From IMG/VR virus record IMGVR_UViG_3300043430_000010, positions 1 through 31,272 of that record: a DNA stretch of 31,272 nt; one strand, written 5' to 3'. The notes under the pieces were generated by a model. The model saw nothing but the letters and a program-made list of their open reading frames with translations, was not told where the DNA came from and did not search any database. Shown piece after piece: positions 1 through 7,209 of the stretch (position 1 is the stretch's first letter; each line of letters starts with the position of its first letter). The translations under genes and the position numbers were made by a program. This DNA is from a virus.

Positions 1-107
1 CGTTCGCACAAATCAAAATGATACGGCCAATTTTCATCACATATTGCATCACGATTAATTTTGTTCAATAGTTCAATTTGCTTATTTAAAAAAATAATAT
101 CATTCAT
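1..107 (-). CDS. Partial small protein, cut by the left edge of the window
   Basis: An ATG at 107 opens a frame that stays open to the window edge, giving the first 35 residues (it begins MNDIIFLNKQIELLNKIN). The visible part is a short, probably helical and charged N-terminus. It starts 11 nt after the stop of the 59-residue gene before it, so it looks like the next gene of the same operon. I do not recognise the family and the C-terminus is missing. The call rests on position, an A-rich leader and phage-like codon use. Confidence 0.6.
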   Translation of the reverse strand, partial: MNDIIFLNKQIELLNKINRDAICDENWPYHFDLCE

Positions 108-118
108 AATTATATTTT

Positions 119-298
119 TTAATGTTCATTCAATATAAATTCTTCCGAAATCATCCATTGACATTGGCTTTCCTTAAATCCGAATTCTTCATTATGCTCA
201 ATCAAAAATTCTTCGCCGCCGTCTTTATATTTTTTTTCATCGAAATCGAAAACGTGAACTTCCGATGTGCAAAAGTCTAATATTATTATTTTTTTCAT
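119..298 (-). CDS. Small acidic hypothetical protein (59 aa)
   Basis: A complete frame of 59 codons runs from the ATG at 298 to a TAA at 119. The ATG shares one base with the stop of the adenine-methyltransferase-like gene (TAATG), which implies translational coupling. The protein starts MKKIIILDFCTSEVHVFDFD, is rich in Glu and Asp, and contains a D-x-D stretch after a beta-strand-like hydrophobic start. No catalytic motif is clear. Small acidic early phage proteins often inhibit host enzymes or mimic DNA, but nothing here proves that. Confidence 0.7.
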   Translation of the reverse strand: MKKIIILDFCTSEVHVFDFDEKKYKDGGEEFLIEHNEEFGFKESQCQWMISEEFILNEH

Positions 299-930
299 TA
301 GTTAAACCATTTTAAAATTGTTTCTTGATTATATCCTTTTTCCCAAATTATCCAACAATAACACGCCGCACTTCCTTTTTTTGTTGTTGTTACAAAATCG
401 CCATTCAATGCACACATTATTCGTTTTGATGCGACATAAATTGTTTTTGGCGGAAATATTTTAAAAAATTCACGGCGTTCGGCGGTTTCTAAAAATTGAA
501 TTCTTAAAAACATCGCAACTTTGTTTCCGGTAGGAATTATTGACATTGCTTTTTTTACAAATTCAATTGCATAAATAAACGGCGGATTTGTTACAATATC
601 GCCATTCCATTGTGTTACATCAATTGAAAGAAAATCTTGAATTTCGCCATATCCACGATCCACATAATCGGATGATTTACCGTGAATGAAATTCTTTTTT
701 AATACTTCAGACAAATGACCTTGACCGCAAGCGCATTCCCAAACATTTTGAAATGATTCTAATTTCAATAATTTTTCAAGTGCCATTGGGTCCGTTGCAT
801 AAAAATCATATTTTTCACGTTCTTGTTCCGAATGATTTGATGAACCAATTGTTGTAAACATTGTTTTACTGTTACCTTTCCAATCTTTTTTTCCAAACAA
901 TTCAAATTGTTCATTGTTGTTTGTTTTCAT
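298..930 (-). CDS. Phage DNA adenine-methyltransferase-like protein
   Basis: This 210-residue protein has the layout of an amino-methyltransferase. A glycine-containing AdoMet-binding segment (ECACGQGHLSEVL, about residues 65-77) is followed by an acidic second strand region near residue 89 and an NPPF catalytic motif at 115-118. In this superfamily the (D/N)PP(Y/F/W) motif binds the exocyclic amino group of adenine or cytosine. The N-terminus contains YDFYATDPMALEKLL, an opening common in phage adenine methyltransferases. No target-recognition domain is obvious, so specificity is unknown. It overlaps the zincin-like gene by 20 nt and the next gene by 1 nt. It could protect phage DNA from host restriction; a degenerate or RNA-directed enzyme is possible. 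Confidence 0.72.
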   Translation of the reverse strand: MKTNNNEQFELFGKKDWKGNSKTMFTTIGSSNHSEQEREKYDFYATDPMALEKLLKLESFQNVWECACGQGHLSEVLKKNFIHGKSSDYVDRGYGEIQDFLSIDVTQWNGDIVTNPPFIYAIEFVKKAMSIIPTGNKVAMFLRIQFLETAERREFFKIFPPKTIYVASKRIMCALNGDFVTTTKKGSAACYCWIIWEKGYNQETILKWFN

Positions 931-1264
931 TTTTTTTGTTTAAAGATTTATAAATTTCATCAAATATGAATCCAGTCAAATACGCTTGCGGTTCATCATT
1001 AAATCGGTCAAGTTCAATGCAATGATGTTGATAAATATAATTAACAACGTGAACGGTTTCGTGTGCTATTATTGATGGTTTTGCGTTTTCAAATGCGACA
1101 AAATATTTTTTAATTCCTTTTTTATTTGACCGCACAAATGTTATTGCATCACAATCATCACAATTTTTCAAATCGTATTTCGCAGCGACTTTTGACATTT
1201 TTTTTGTTTTTATCACAATCAATGTTCCGTGATAAATTGGCAATTTCATTTTTTCTATTTTCAT
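911..1264 (-). CDS. Zincin-like protein with an HExxH motif (117 aa)
   Basis: The key feature is IIAHETVHVVNY, with HETVH at residues 68-72, followed about 20 residues later by a glutamate (E91, in NDEPQAY). HExxH plus a downstream Glu is the zinc ligand set of gluzincin-type and SprT/ImmA-like metallopeptidases. I chose the ATG at 1264 because it forms an ATGA overlap with the stop of the C5 methyltransferase; an upstream in-frame codon at 1279 would lengthen the overlap. The protein is short for a full peptidase and has no signal peptide, so a cytoplasmic role is likely. Phage ImmA-like zincins can cleave repressors, but the substrate here is unknown. Confidence 0.65.
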   Translation of the reverse strand: MKIEKMKLPIYHGTLIVIKTKKMSKVAAKYDLKNCDDCDAITFVRSNKKGIKKYFVAFENAKPSIIAHETVHVVNYIYQHHCIELDRFNDEPQAYLTGFIFDEIYKSLNKKNENKQQ

Positions 1265-2328
1265 AATTTCGACAACCATTGATTAAAAATTTCCGTTGCA
1301 ACTTGGGCCGTCATTACGGGCGGGACCGACATTCCAATTAAATAAATTGGTTTGTTTCTTTTGAAATCATAATCAATCGGATATGAACCGATTCGACACA
1401 ATTCATCTTTTGTCAATTTTCTTTTTTGTTCATAATGAAATAAATCGGAACCGGCCGCAATGGTATTGCAAACTTGATCCGGATGCAATTTGATTGAATT
1501 AAAACGATTTCCTTTTGGATGAACCGTTGCAATTGATTTTCCAGGTTCACACGTGTCGTAATAAATTAAATCGCACGGTGTGATTTTTTCAAATGGTTCA
1601 ACGTTCGGGCCATCTTCTACCATTTTATATGGAATTTTTGGTTCTTTAAAATTCAATAATAATTCCGGTGTTGTTGTGAACAAATCAACTTGCGTTAAAA
1701 ATTGCGGTGCCAAATCTTTTCTTAATGCGATGAAAAAAACACGTTTTCGGCGTTGTGGAACACCCATTTTTGAAGCGTTCAACAACCAATGTTGGCAATA
1801 ATAACCGGCTTCATCAAATGCTTTGTAAATTCTTCGCACATACGAACGTGCATTTCCCATCAACAAACCCGACACGTTTTCAGCCACAACGACTTTCGGT
1901 TGTAATTTTTCGGCCAAATCAATAAAATCAAAAAACAAATTATCAAGAATTTGTTTTGCTTGACCCTCACGAAATTTCTTTTCTTTGCCCCAATCTTTTT
2001 CACGTGAACCCGACATTGAAAAACTTGAACACGGCGGCGAACCGTCCAAAATATCCAAGTTAAATAAATCTTCCGGCAAATCATCACGCAATTTGAACGT
2101 TTGAATTGGTTCCAAAAAAGCATATTTTGGTTTATGATTTGCAACATACGATTCAATCATTTTAGGATCAATTTCATTACATCCTAAAACATCAAATCCG
2201 GCTAATTTATAACCAAATGAACTCCCTCCACCACAAGCAAAACAACTGAATATTTTCCCTTTGTCTTTTGTAAAATTGGCATTTTCTAATGACCAATTAA
2301 AATCGAATCTATGTTTTTCTATTTCCAC
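1261..2328 (-). CDS. C5 cytosine-specific DNA methyltransferase
   Basis: All main motifs of the Dcm/HhaI family are visible: motif I with FACGGGSSFGYKLAG (about 30-44), motif IV with the catalytic PC dipeptide in GSPPCSSFSMSG (Cys100), motif VI ENV (150-152), motif VIII QRRKR (192-196), and a C-terminal segment near IYLIGMSVPPVM matching motifs IX-X. It transfers a methyl group from AdoMet to C5 of cytosine in DNA. At 355 residues it has normal family length. The first codon is GTG at 2328, overlapping the HNH gene by 10 nt; no earlier ATG fits. No cognate restriction enzyme gene lies nearby, so it looks like an orphan phage enzyme for restriction avoidance. Confidence 0.93.
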   Translation of the reverse strand: MEIEKHRFDFNWSLENANFTKDKGKIFSCFACGGGSSFGYKLAGFDVLGCNEIDPKMIESYVANHKPKYAFLEPIQTFKLRDDLPEDLFNLDILDGSPPCSSFSMSGSREKDWGKEKKFREGQAKQILDNLFFDFIDLAEKLQPKVVVAENVSGLLMGNARSYVRRIYKAFDEAGYYCQHWLLNASKMGVPQRRKRVFFIALRKDLAPQFLTQVDLFTTTPELLLNFKEPKIPYKMVEDGPNVEPFEKITPCDLIYYDTCEPGKSIATVHPKGNRFNSIKLHPDQVCNTIAAGSDLFHYEQKRKLTKDELCRIGSYPIDYDFKRNKPIYLIGMSVPPVMTAQVATEIFNQWLSKL

Positions 2329-2801
2329 GTTTTTTTGTTTTTTATATCTGAAATTGTTTTTCTATGCACATTGAATTTTTCGCCGATGTAAACACAATTA
2401 AACCCTTGATTTAAAAGTTTTTTTATTTCAATCACTTGTATTTCTGTTAATTTTGATTGATGATGTTTTTCGCCTTTGATGTTTTTATTTTCGGTTTTAT
2501 TTTTATGATAATGAACCATATTTTCCGATGCGGAACACCATTCTAAATTATCAACGTGATTATTTTGTTTATTTCCGTCTTTATGATTAACGTAATATTT
2601 GCCCGGAATTTTTGGTAAAAACGTTAATGCAATTAATTTATGAATAAACATTTTTACTTTTGTTGAACCTAATTGAACACGTAAATAACCGCTTGAATTT
2701 GGCGAACCTTTCAAAGGTTTATTGTATCGTTTACTTTTTACGTTTCCGTAATTTGAACACAAATATTGTGTTGCATTTTTAATTTCTTTGTATTCTTCCA
2801 T
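2319..2801 (-). CDS. HNH endonuclease with NUMOD4-like and HTH domains
   Basis: This 160-residue protein has three parts. The N-terminus (about 1-45, YKEIKNATQYLCSNYGNVKS then GYLRVQL) resembles the NUMOD4 DNA-binding module. The middle contains IHKLIALTF and VNHKDGN...NNHVDNLEW (about 53-88), the HNH nuclease core with paired histidines and asparagine. The C-terminus (about 117-155, KLTEIQVIEIKKLL to HRKTISDI) is a helix-turn-helix like those ending homing endonucleases. It is probably free-standing. It sits between the DEDDh exonuclease and the C5 methyltransferase, with its own -7 element just upstream. Confidence 0.9.
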   Translation of the reverse strand: MEEYKEIKNATQYLCSNYGNVKSKRYNKPLKGSPNSSGYLRVQLGSTKVKMFIHKLIALTFLPKIPGKYYVNHKDGNKQNNHVDNLEWCSASENMVHYHKNKTENKNIKGEKHHQSKLTEIQVIEIKKLLNQGFNCVYIGEKFNVHRKTISDIKNKKTWK

Positions 2802-2823
2802 ATTTTTATTTTTTTATACACCG

Positions 2824-2831
2824 CAAACATA
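2824..2831 (-). promoter_or_regulatory. Putative promoter -7 element upstream of the HNH gene
   Basis: Read on the minus strand, these bases are TATGTTTG, a full match to the Bacteroidota -7 consensus TAnnTTTG. They lie in the 57-nt gap between the exonuclease stop and the HNH start, placing a transcription start about 15 nt before the HNH ATG. A clear TTTG at -33 is not visible, so this may be weak. Confidence 0.45.
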
Positions 2832-2858
2832 TAAATTATATTCCGATTATAAAGAAAA

Positions 2859-3596
2859 TTATTTTGATGATTTTAAAAGTTCACGAATTTTTGTTTTTGT
2901 TTGCAATGGAAAATCGGAACCTAAAACCCAATTTGCATAATGCGGATCATCAACAACCGGTTTGTTCACGTTTTTTCCAAATGACCAATAAACAACACCA
3001 TCTTTGATGTATGTTTTGCCGGCATAATCAAAACGTTTTTTTTCATCTTGACATTTTTCATCAATTTCTTTTGGTGTGATTTCCGGATTTTCTTTTGTTT
3101 GCAGCAACAAAATTTCCAATGTTGCACGGACATCATTCAACGCATCGTGGGCGTCTTCCAAATCATTTCCGGTATAACGTTTGTATGTATCGCCAAGTTT
3201 ATGACTATTCAATAAACGTTCGTGTTTTAATACATCAACAAAAATTGGTTCCCACGTTGGAAATTCAATTTTGCATCGGTTGAATTCTTCAATCAACAAC
3301 GGAATGTCAAAGTTGTCGGAATTGTAACCGCCGAAATCACACCCGGCCATATATTTATTCAATGCTTTTGCGATTTGAAAAAACGTTGGTGCATCTTTTA
3401 CCATTTCATCCGTGATCCCGTGAACATCGGACGCTTCTTTTGGAATTTTGATTTGCGGATTAATCAACATTTTTTTTTCTTCTTTGCTGCCGTCAATGTT
3501 TATCTTGATGCAAGCGATTTGACAAATGCGGTCGTTGGCAATTGAAACACCCGTGGTTTCTAAGTCAAAAAATACAATTGGATTTTCGATTTTCAT
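2859..3596 (-). CDS. DEDDh-type 3'-5' exonuclease (DnaQ/RNase T-like)
   Basis: The N-terminal 160 residues carry the three exonuclease motifs: ExoI in VFFDLETTG (D11, E13), ExoII in YNSDNFDIPLL (D97) and ExoIII in AHDALNDVRAT (H150, D155). The histidine in ExoIII places it in the DEDDh class with DNA polymerase III epsilon and RNase T, which remove nucleotides from 3' ends using two metal ions. The C-terminal 80 residues (about 165-245) form an extra domain with a YAGKTY...YWSFGK stretch whose role is unknown. It is the first gene after a terminator and a strong predicted promoter. No polymerase gene is nearby, so it probably acts alone in DNA processing. Confidence 0.92.
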   Translation of the reverse strand: MKIENPIVFFDLETTGVSIANDRICQIACIKINIDGSKEEKKMLINPQIKIPKEASDVHGITDEMVKDAPTFFQIAKALNKYMAGCDFGGYNSDNFDIPLLIEEFNRCKIEFPTWEPIFVDVLKHERLLNSHKLGDTYKRYTGNDLEDAHDALNDVRATLEILLLQTKENPEITPKEIDEKCQDEKKRFDYAGKTYIKDGVVYWSFGKNVNKPVVDDPHYANWVLGSDFPLQTKTKIRELLKSSK

Positions 3597-3631
3597 TATT
3601 TAACTTTTTTGTTATACATTTTTTTATTTGA

Positions 3632-3661
3632 CAAATATACAATTATTTACTTTGTATCAAA
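3632..3661 (-). promoter_or_regulatory. Predicted promoter for the exonuclease to methyltransferase operon
   Basis: On the minus strand the sequence reads TTTG (3661-3658), 18 nt, then TATATTTG (3639-3632), a perfect -33/-7 pair for the Bacteroidota housekeeping sigma factor. An A-rich stretch precedes the -33. It lies between a strong terminator and the exonuclease ATG at 3596. Confidence 0.75.
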
Positions 3662-3686
3662 ACATTTTTTAATTTTTTTTAAACAT

Positions 3687-3716
3687 AAAAAAAACGGTCA
3701 ATGTTTTGACCGTTTT
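3687..3716 (-). terminator. Intrinsic terminator after the small-gene operon
   Basis: An 11-bp perfect stem (3691-3701 with 3706-3716) encloses a 4-nt loop. On the minus strand the hairpin runs straight into eight T residues (3694-3687). It starts 5 nt after the stop codon at 3721 and ends the operon of small unknown genes. Confidence 0.88.
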
Positions 3717-3720
3717 ATTA

Positions 3721-4281
3721 TTAGTAATTTATTGCATCCGTCCACATAATGATTTTCATTTTGACTTTTTCTTTTTTGATGTATGGAAGAAACCATTCAT
3801 AAAAATCATAAAATATTAATCCGTCATTCATCGCAATCAATGATGAATTTAACAATCTTGAAACGACATTGTTTTTTTCGTTATCGTGTCCAAGTTCAAC
3901 TTTAATTGCATTGTCTTTCAAATAAATTTCAACATCAATCAATTTTTTAATTTCTTGATCTGGTGCAAACTTTATTTGATTTGAATGATACGGTTTATCA
4001 ATCCAAATTCGAGGGCTAAACATTTGACCTTGTTTGTGTGTTTTTCCTTGCCGCACGGTGTGAAATTTTTCATCAACGATGTTTTTGTTTAACGATTGAT
4101 AAAAGTCCGTTAATTCGCTTTGATTTCTTTCCGGATTATTTTGAACCAACCATTCAAAATATTCTTTTTTATAAAATTTGATTTTCAATGCGTTCAACAT
4201 TTTTTCGACAAAATATGTAGACATTCCGCTTTGAATATGATACGCCGGAAATTTGCGTGAAAATGGAATTACTTTTGCCAT
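3721..4281 (-). CDS. Conserved phage protein with an ASCH-like HTxR segment
   Basis: This 186-residue protein begins MAKVIPFSRKFPAYH and contains KFHTVRQGKTHKQGQMFSPRIW at about 92-113, then KPYHSNQIKF. I recall similar proteins, with H-T-I/V-R followed by a G-x-x-F-S-P-R segment, in many Bacteroidota phages and prophages. The arrangement recalls the ASCH/PUA-like fold, which binds RNA or modified bases, but that link is weak. It is the last gene before the terminator and shares the base of a TAATG overlap with the gene after its own start. There are no membrane segments or catalytic signature. Confidence 0.7.
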   Translation of the reverse strand: MAKVIPFSRKFPAYHIQSGMSTYFVEKMLNALKIKFYKKEYFEWLVQNNPERNQSELTDFYQSLNKNIVDEKFHTVRQGKTHKQGQMFSPRIWIDKPYHSNQIKFAPDQEIKKLIDVEIYLKDNAIKVELGHDNEKNNVVSRLLNSSLIAMNDGLIFYDFYEWFLPYIKKEKVKMKIIMWTDAINY

Positions 4282-4508
4282 TATGCTTGCGGGATTTTTA
4301 CAACATCGGTTTCATCGCCATAATCTTTGTGTTGTTGGTCAAGGCCGATTTTATTATAATTGTGCATCACTTTTGTCATCACATCAACTATTTCAAATAC
4401 TGTAAAATCGCCAACCACTTTTTTTGATGTTTCATTGACTGCATCAAACATCGCTTTTTCAAGTGCCAACATTCGTTCTTTTGATTTTTGTGTTTTGGTC
4501 TTTGCCAT
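4281..4508 (-). CDS. Small hypothetical protein (75 aa)
   Basis: The protein starts MAKTKTQKSKERMLALEKAMF and is mostly helical by composition, with a basic N-terminus and an acidic C-terminal tail. The stop overlaps the ATG of the next gene (TAATG), so the two are probably translated together. I see no known domain. It belongs to the run of small genes between 3721 and 7176. Confidence 0.65.
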   Translation of the reverse strand: MAKTKTQKSKERMLALEKAMFDAVNETSKKVVGDFTVFEIVDVMTKVMHNYNKIGLDQQHKDYGDETDVVKIPQA

Positions 4509-4524
4509 TTTTTAAATAATTATA

Positions 4525-4785
4525 TTAAACATTCGCTTCGCCGTTTTCATTAACTGTAAACATTGCAACCGGCGGATGTGCAACGCCCAAAATTTTTAAA
4601 AACAATGGATTTCCTTTTTGTAATGATTCCAAATCTTCTTTATTCGGCATCCAAGCCGTTAAAATATAATGAAAACCTTGTGCATCAACATTTTTTTCTG
4701 CTGGCAAACTTGCACATTCTTCATCGGTCATATTTTCTGGTTTTGTCAAATTTACATTTGATCCTTCAAAATTTATTGGGTGCAT
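4525..4785 (-). CDS. Small conserved phage protein (86 aa, MHPINF type)
   Basis: The N-terminus MHPINFEGSNVNLTKPENM, the central HYILTAWMPNKEDLE and the C-terminal VAHPPVAMFTV form a pattern I recall from small proteins in many phages of Gram-negative hosts, always unannotated. It is compact and soluble-looking, with no membrane segment or metal motif. It sits 4 nt after the next upstream gene and 16 nt before the next downstream gene. Confidence 0.7.
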   Translation of the reverse strand: MHPINFEGSNVNLTKPENMTDEECASLPAEKNVDAQGFHYILTAWMPNKEDLESLQKGNPLFLKILGVAHPPVAMFTVNENGEANV

Positions 4786-4789
4786 AATT

Positions 4790-5011
4790 TTAAAATTTAG
4801 TGTCCGGAAATGTTTTTTCTAAAAGCCACTTTGGCGCTTCCAATTCTTGTTTGTCTTGGTCAAAACTACATTGTGATTTTGGAAACCATTCAATGTCGCC
4901 CTCACAATCTAAAAGCCACGATTCTTTCGTTTCACGAATAAAATCAGCTTTGATGATTATTCCGTTTTTAATTTCCTTTTGTTCTTGATTTTTTTTTGTC
5001 ATATCTGTCAT
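4790..5011 (-). CDS. Small conserved protein (about 73 aa)
   Basis: The core (IIIKADFIRETKESWLLDCEGDIEWFPKSQCSFD) has alternating hydrophobic strands like a small beta barrel, and ends in APKWLLEKTF. Similar short proteins occur in phages and prophages without a known function. The first in-frame codon is a TTG at 5020; I prefer the ATG at 5011, with another ATG at 5002. Either start overlaps the upstream gene by 35 to 44 nt, unusually long for this window. Confidence 0.65.
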   Translation of the reverse strand: MTDMTKKNQEQKEIKNGIIIKADFIRETKESWLLDCEGDIEWFPKSQCSFDQDKQELEAPKWLLEKTFPDTKF

Positions 5012-5216
5012 ATTTGTCAATGAAATATCGCCACTTGAATTTTTTGATTGATTCGTTACTTAAAAACAACCATCGCATTTGATTAAAATTGAACCATCCA
5101 ACCGTGTGTTCATCTGCAACCGTGTTGTGAATTAAAACATCAACCGAATTTCCGTTGTTTGCGGCGCTTAAAACATCCGGAAACTCAGTTGAATCAATCC
5201 AATCTATTTCATCCAT
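4968..5216 (-). CDS. Small hypothetical protein (82 aa)
   Basis: The protein starts MDEIDWIDSTEFPDV and has several aromatic residues (WFNFNQMRWLF), suggesting a small mixed alpha/beta fold. The C-terminus is strongly basic (KYDRYDKKKSRTKGN) and is encoded inside the overlap with the next gene. The ATG at 5216 shares a base with the stop of the membrane protein gene (TAATG). I do not recognise a family. Confidence 0.62.
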   Translation of the reverse strand: MDEIDWIDSTEFPDVLSAANNGNSVDVLIHNTVADEHTVGWFNFNQMRWLFLSNESIKKFKWRYFIDKYDRYDKKKSRTKGN

Positions 5217-5533
5217 TATTCAAATGAATTTTTCAATTGTTTATATCTTTTGATGGTCAACAACAAATGAATGATGTTGTAAAAAAAGAATATTATCAAA
5301 ACTATTTTCAACCATTTTGAAGTGGTCGTGAAAAACGAAATCAATGACAAAATGAAAAATAAACAAATGTTGATTCCACGATAAATTCCGATGTCATAAA
5401 TTTTTTCTTTTTTGTAATCCCAAAACGCAATGTCAATTGTTTTCAACTGTTCATCACTTAAAATTATTTTGTGATTTTTATTGAAAATCATTCGGATCAA
5501 TTTTGCTTGGGATGATGGATTGTAATTTTTCAT
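5216..5533 (-). CDS. Small inner-membrane protein with two helices (105 aa)
   Basis: Residues 1-52 are polar and basic; residues about 53-70 and 75-93 are strongly hydrophobic, giving a helical hairpin in the inner membrane, followed by a basic tail. There is no lipobox and no known motif. It lies in the early-type accessory operon, far from the lysis genes, so a second holin is unlikely. An effect on the host envelope, such as superinfection exclusion, would fit a small early membrane protein but is not shown by the sequence. Confidence 0.65.
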   Translation of the reverse strand: MKNYNPSSQAKLIRMIFNKNHKIILSDEQLKTIDIAFWDYKKEKIYDIGIYRGINICLFFILSLISFFTTTSKWLKIVLIIFFFYNIIHLLLTIKRYKQLKNSFE

Positions 5534-5536
5534 ATT

Positions 5537-6958
5537 TTATGGTTCTCGTTGATTAATAAATTCAAAAATATTTTGTCCATATAGCGCTTTTATTGCACTT
5601 TCATAAATATAATGCTCTTGATCTTTTAAACTTCTTGAATTTTCTTTTTTACTTAATTCAGAAATATAATACTCACATTGTGATTTTAATTGTTCAATAT
5701 TAATTTCAACCAACATCGGCGGCGGAATAACATCAATTTCATTGTTTGAATAATCATTTACAATTTCTTCATCAAAAACAACCGATTCAATCGCTTTTTC
5801 AAAATCACTTTTATTTTCTTCAATTGGTGCAGCAACTTCATTTTCAACATTTGTTGTTTCTGGTTCTGGTTCTGGTTCCGGTTTTGATTTGATTTCAATT
5901 TGACCTTGAATGTTTTCAATTGTTTTTTCAAATTCTTCATCGTTATCCGACACGATAAATGTTTTTTGATATACGACATCATAAATTTGAAAATTGCCGT
6001 TTTCATCGCATTCCATACCGATTGAAGTTAATTTTTTGGAACGGTCGTTGTATTTTTTTTCTTTTCGCAATTCTTCAAGTTCTTCATCATCTTTTTGTTT
6101 TTGAATTCTTGCGTTTTCTTCATTAACCAATTTCGTTTCTTGTTTTTCAAACAAATCTTTTAATTCTAAAACTTTGAAATCAAAATCATATTGAAATTCT
6201 TCAAAATCAATTTCTTGTTCAACTAAATTATTAACGGTCAATTCAACATTTCGGAATGTTTCAAAAGTCATTTCATAAATTAATTCTTTTGCTTTCAATT
6301 CGATTTGATTGATTTTGTTTTGATGATCTTCTTTGCGTTTGATTTCTTTTTGTTTGTTTTCTTCAATCAACGTTTCTTTTTTGGCTTTGAATTTATCATT
6401 TGTGAAATCAATGACCTGGTCAAACAATAAATCGAATTCTTGAAATGTGCCGCTTCTTTCGGAAATTGTTTTTTGAATTTCAGTATCAACAACATCAATC
6501 GTGTCAAATGTCATTGTTTCAATTTTGTCGCCAAATTCTTTTTCCAATTCCGAAATGTTGTTTTTCAAACCATCAACACGTTCTTTTTCAATATTTGCCA
6601 AACGTTCTTTTTCGGCGGCCAAAATGTCTTCATAACGTTTCACTTCGGCTTGTTGTTTGTCATACGCTTCACGTGTGATTGTCGAAAATTCTTTGAATTT
6701 ATCTTGAATTGATTTTTTGAAACCATTCAAAAATTTTGTCAATGTCGATTCTTGTTTTTCAACATCGGTTGATGCGGTCAATAATGTTGTTCTTGATGCT
6801 TTTGCTTTTTCGTATGTTTCTTTGTCTTTGATTTCAACATACGGGTTCGATTTTACGATTTCAAGTTGTTTTTCTTTCAACCCTTGAATTTCTTTCAGTT
6901 GTTGTGTGTCAATTTTTGAAATTTCCACAATTTCTAATTTTGAATTGTTTTTTGCCAT
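5537..6958 (-). CDS. DUF1351-like coiled-coil phage protein
   Basis: This 473-residue protein is dominated by charged heptad-like helices from about residue 50 to 310. The segment KASRTTLLTASTDVEKQ...LNGFKKSIQDKF...KQQAEVKRYE matches my memory of the phage DUF1351 family, usually encoded beside single-strand annealing or nuclease genes. Near residues 360-370 there is a PEPEPEPE tract, encoded by a tandem TCTGGT repeat around 5859-5884, which separates the coiled coil from an acidic C-terminal part. The protein is probably elongated and cytoplasmic and may act as a recombination accessory factor. It is long for the family, and the C-terminal 100 residues may be a separate domain. Confidence 0.6.
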   Translation of the reverse strand: MAKNNSKLEIVEISKIDTQQLKEIQGLKEKQLEIVKSNPYVEIKDKETYEKAKASRTTLLTASTDVEKQESTLTKFLNGFKKSIQDKFKEFSTITREAYDKQQAEVKRYEDILAAEKERLANIEKERVDGLKNNISELEKEFGDKIETMTFDTIDVVDTEIQKTISERSGTFQEFDLLFDQVIDFTNDKFKAKKETLIEENKQKEIKRKEDHQNKINQIELKAKELIYEMTFETFRNVELTVNNLVEQEIDFEEFQYDFDFKVLELKDLFEKQETKLVNEENARIQKQKDDEELEELRKEKKYNDRSKKLTSIGMECDENGNFQIYDVVYQKTFIVSDNDEEFEKTIENIQGQIEIKSKPEPEPEPETTNVENEVAAPIEENKSDFEKAIESVVFDEEIVNDYSNNEIDVIPPPMLVEINIEQLKSQCEYYISELSKKENSRSLKDQEHYIYESAIKALYGQNIFEFINQREP

Positions 6959-6960
6959 TT

Positions 6961-7176
6961 TTATTGATTATTAATTATTAATTCACTCACTACATTTTTT
7001 GTTTTTGTGTCCGGATTGTATGTTTCAATCCATTTTTCAAATCCAACATTTTTGGACATTTGAACACCAAGTGTGATTCTTTCACGGCTTGATTTTTGAA
7101 CGATGATTGATTGCGTTGTTTTGTCTCTTAGATTTTCATACGCATTCGTGTTTTGAATTTGTTGAACTGTTATCAT
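6961..7176 (-). CDS. Small hypothetical protein (71 aa)
   Basis: The ATG at 7176 gives MITVQQIQNTNAYENLRDK, and the frame ends 2 nt before the coiled-coil gene. The protein is polar, with a central IIVQKSSRERITLGVQ strand-like region. I do not recognise it. Its position matters: it is the first phage-type gene downstream of the methyltransferase insert, and its leader begins beside the inverted-repeat arm at 7185-7193. It was probably the original first gene behind the promoter at 8082-8112. Confidence 0.6.
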   Translation of the reverse strand: MITVQQIQNTNAYENLRDKTTQSIIVQKSSRERITLGVQMSKNVGFEKWIETYNPDTKTKNVVSELIINNQ

Positions 7177-7184
7177 ATTTCCAC

Positions 7185-7193
7185 GTTGTGCGA
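7185..7193. repeat. Left arm of an inverted repeat flanking the methyltransferase gene
   Basis: The 9-mer GTTGTGCGA here is the exact reverse complement of 7932-7940. The match continues imperfectly outward (GATGC versus TGGTGC). The two arms bracket only the methyltransferase gene, and this arm abuts the leader of the gene starting at 7176. Confidence 0.6.
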
Positions 7194-7209
7194 GATGCTA
7201 CGAGAGAAC

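Noticed and set aside
1860-2156. 98-codon minus-strand frame inside the C5 methyltransferase gene
   Set aside because: It is a second frame within a gene whose catalytic motifs are intact, and its product is Cys/Arg/Ile-rich and unlike a protein.
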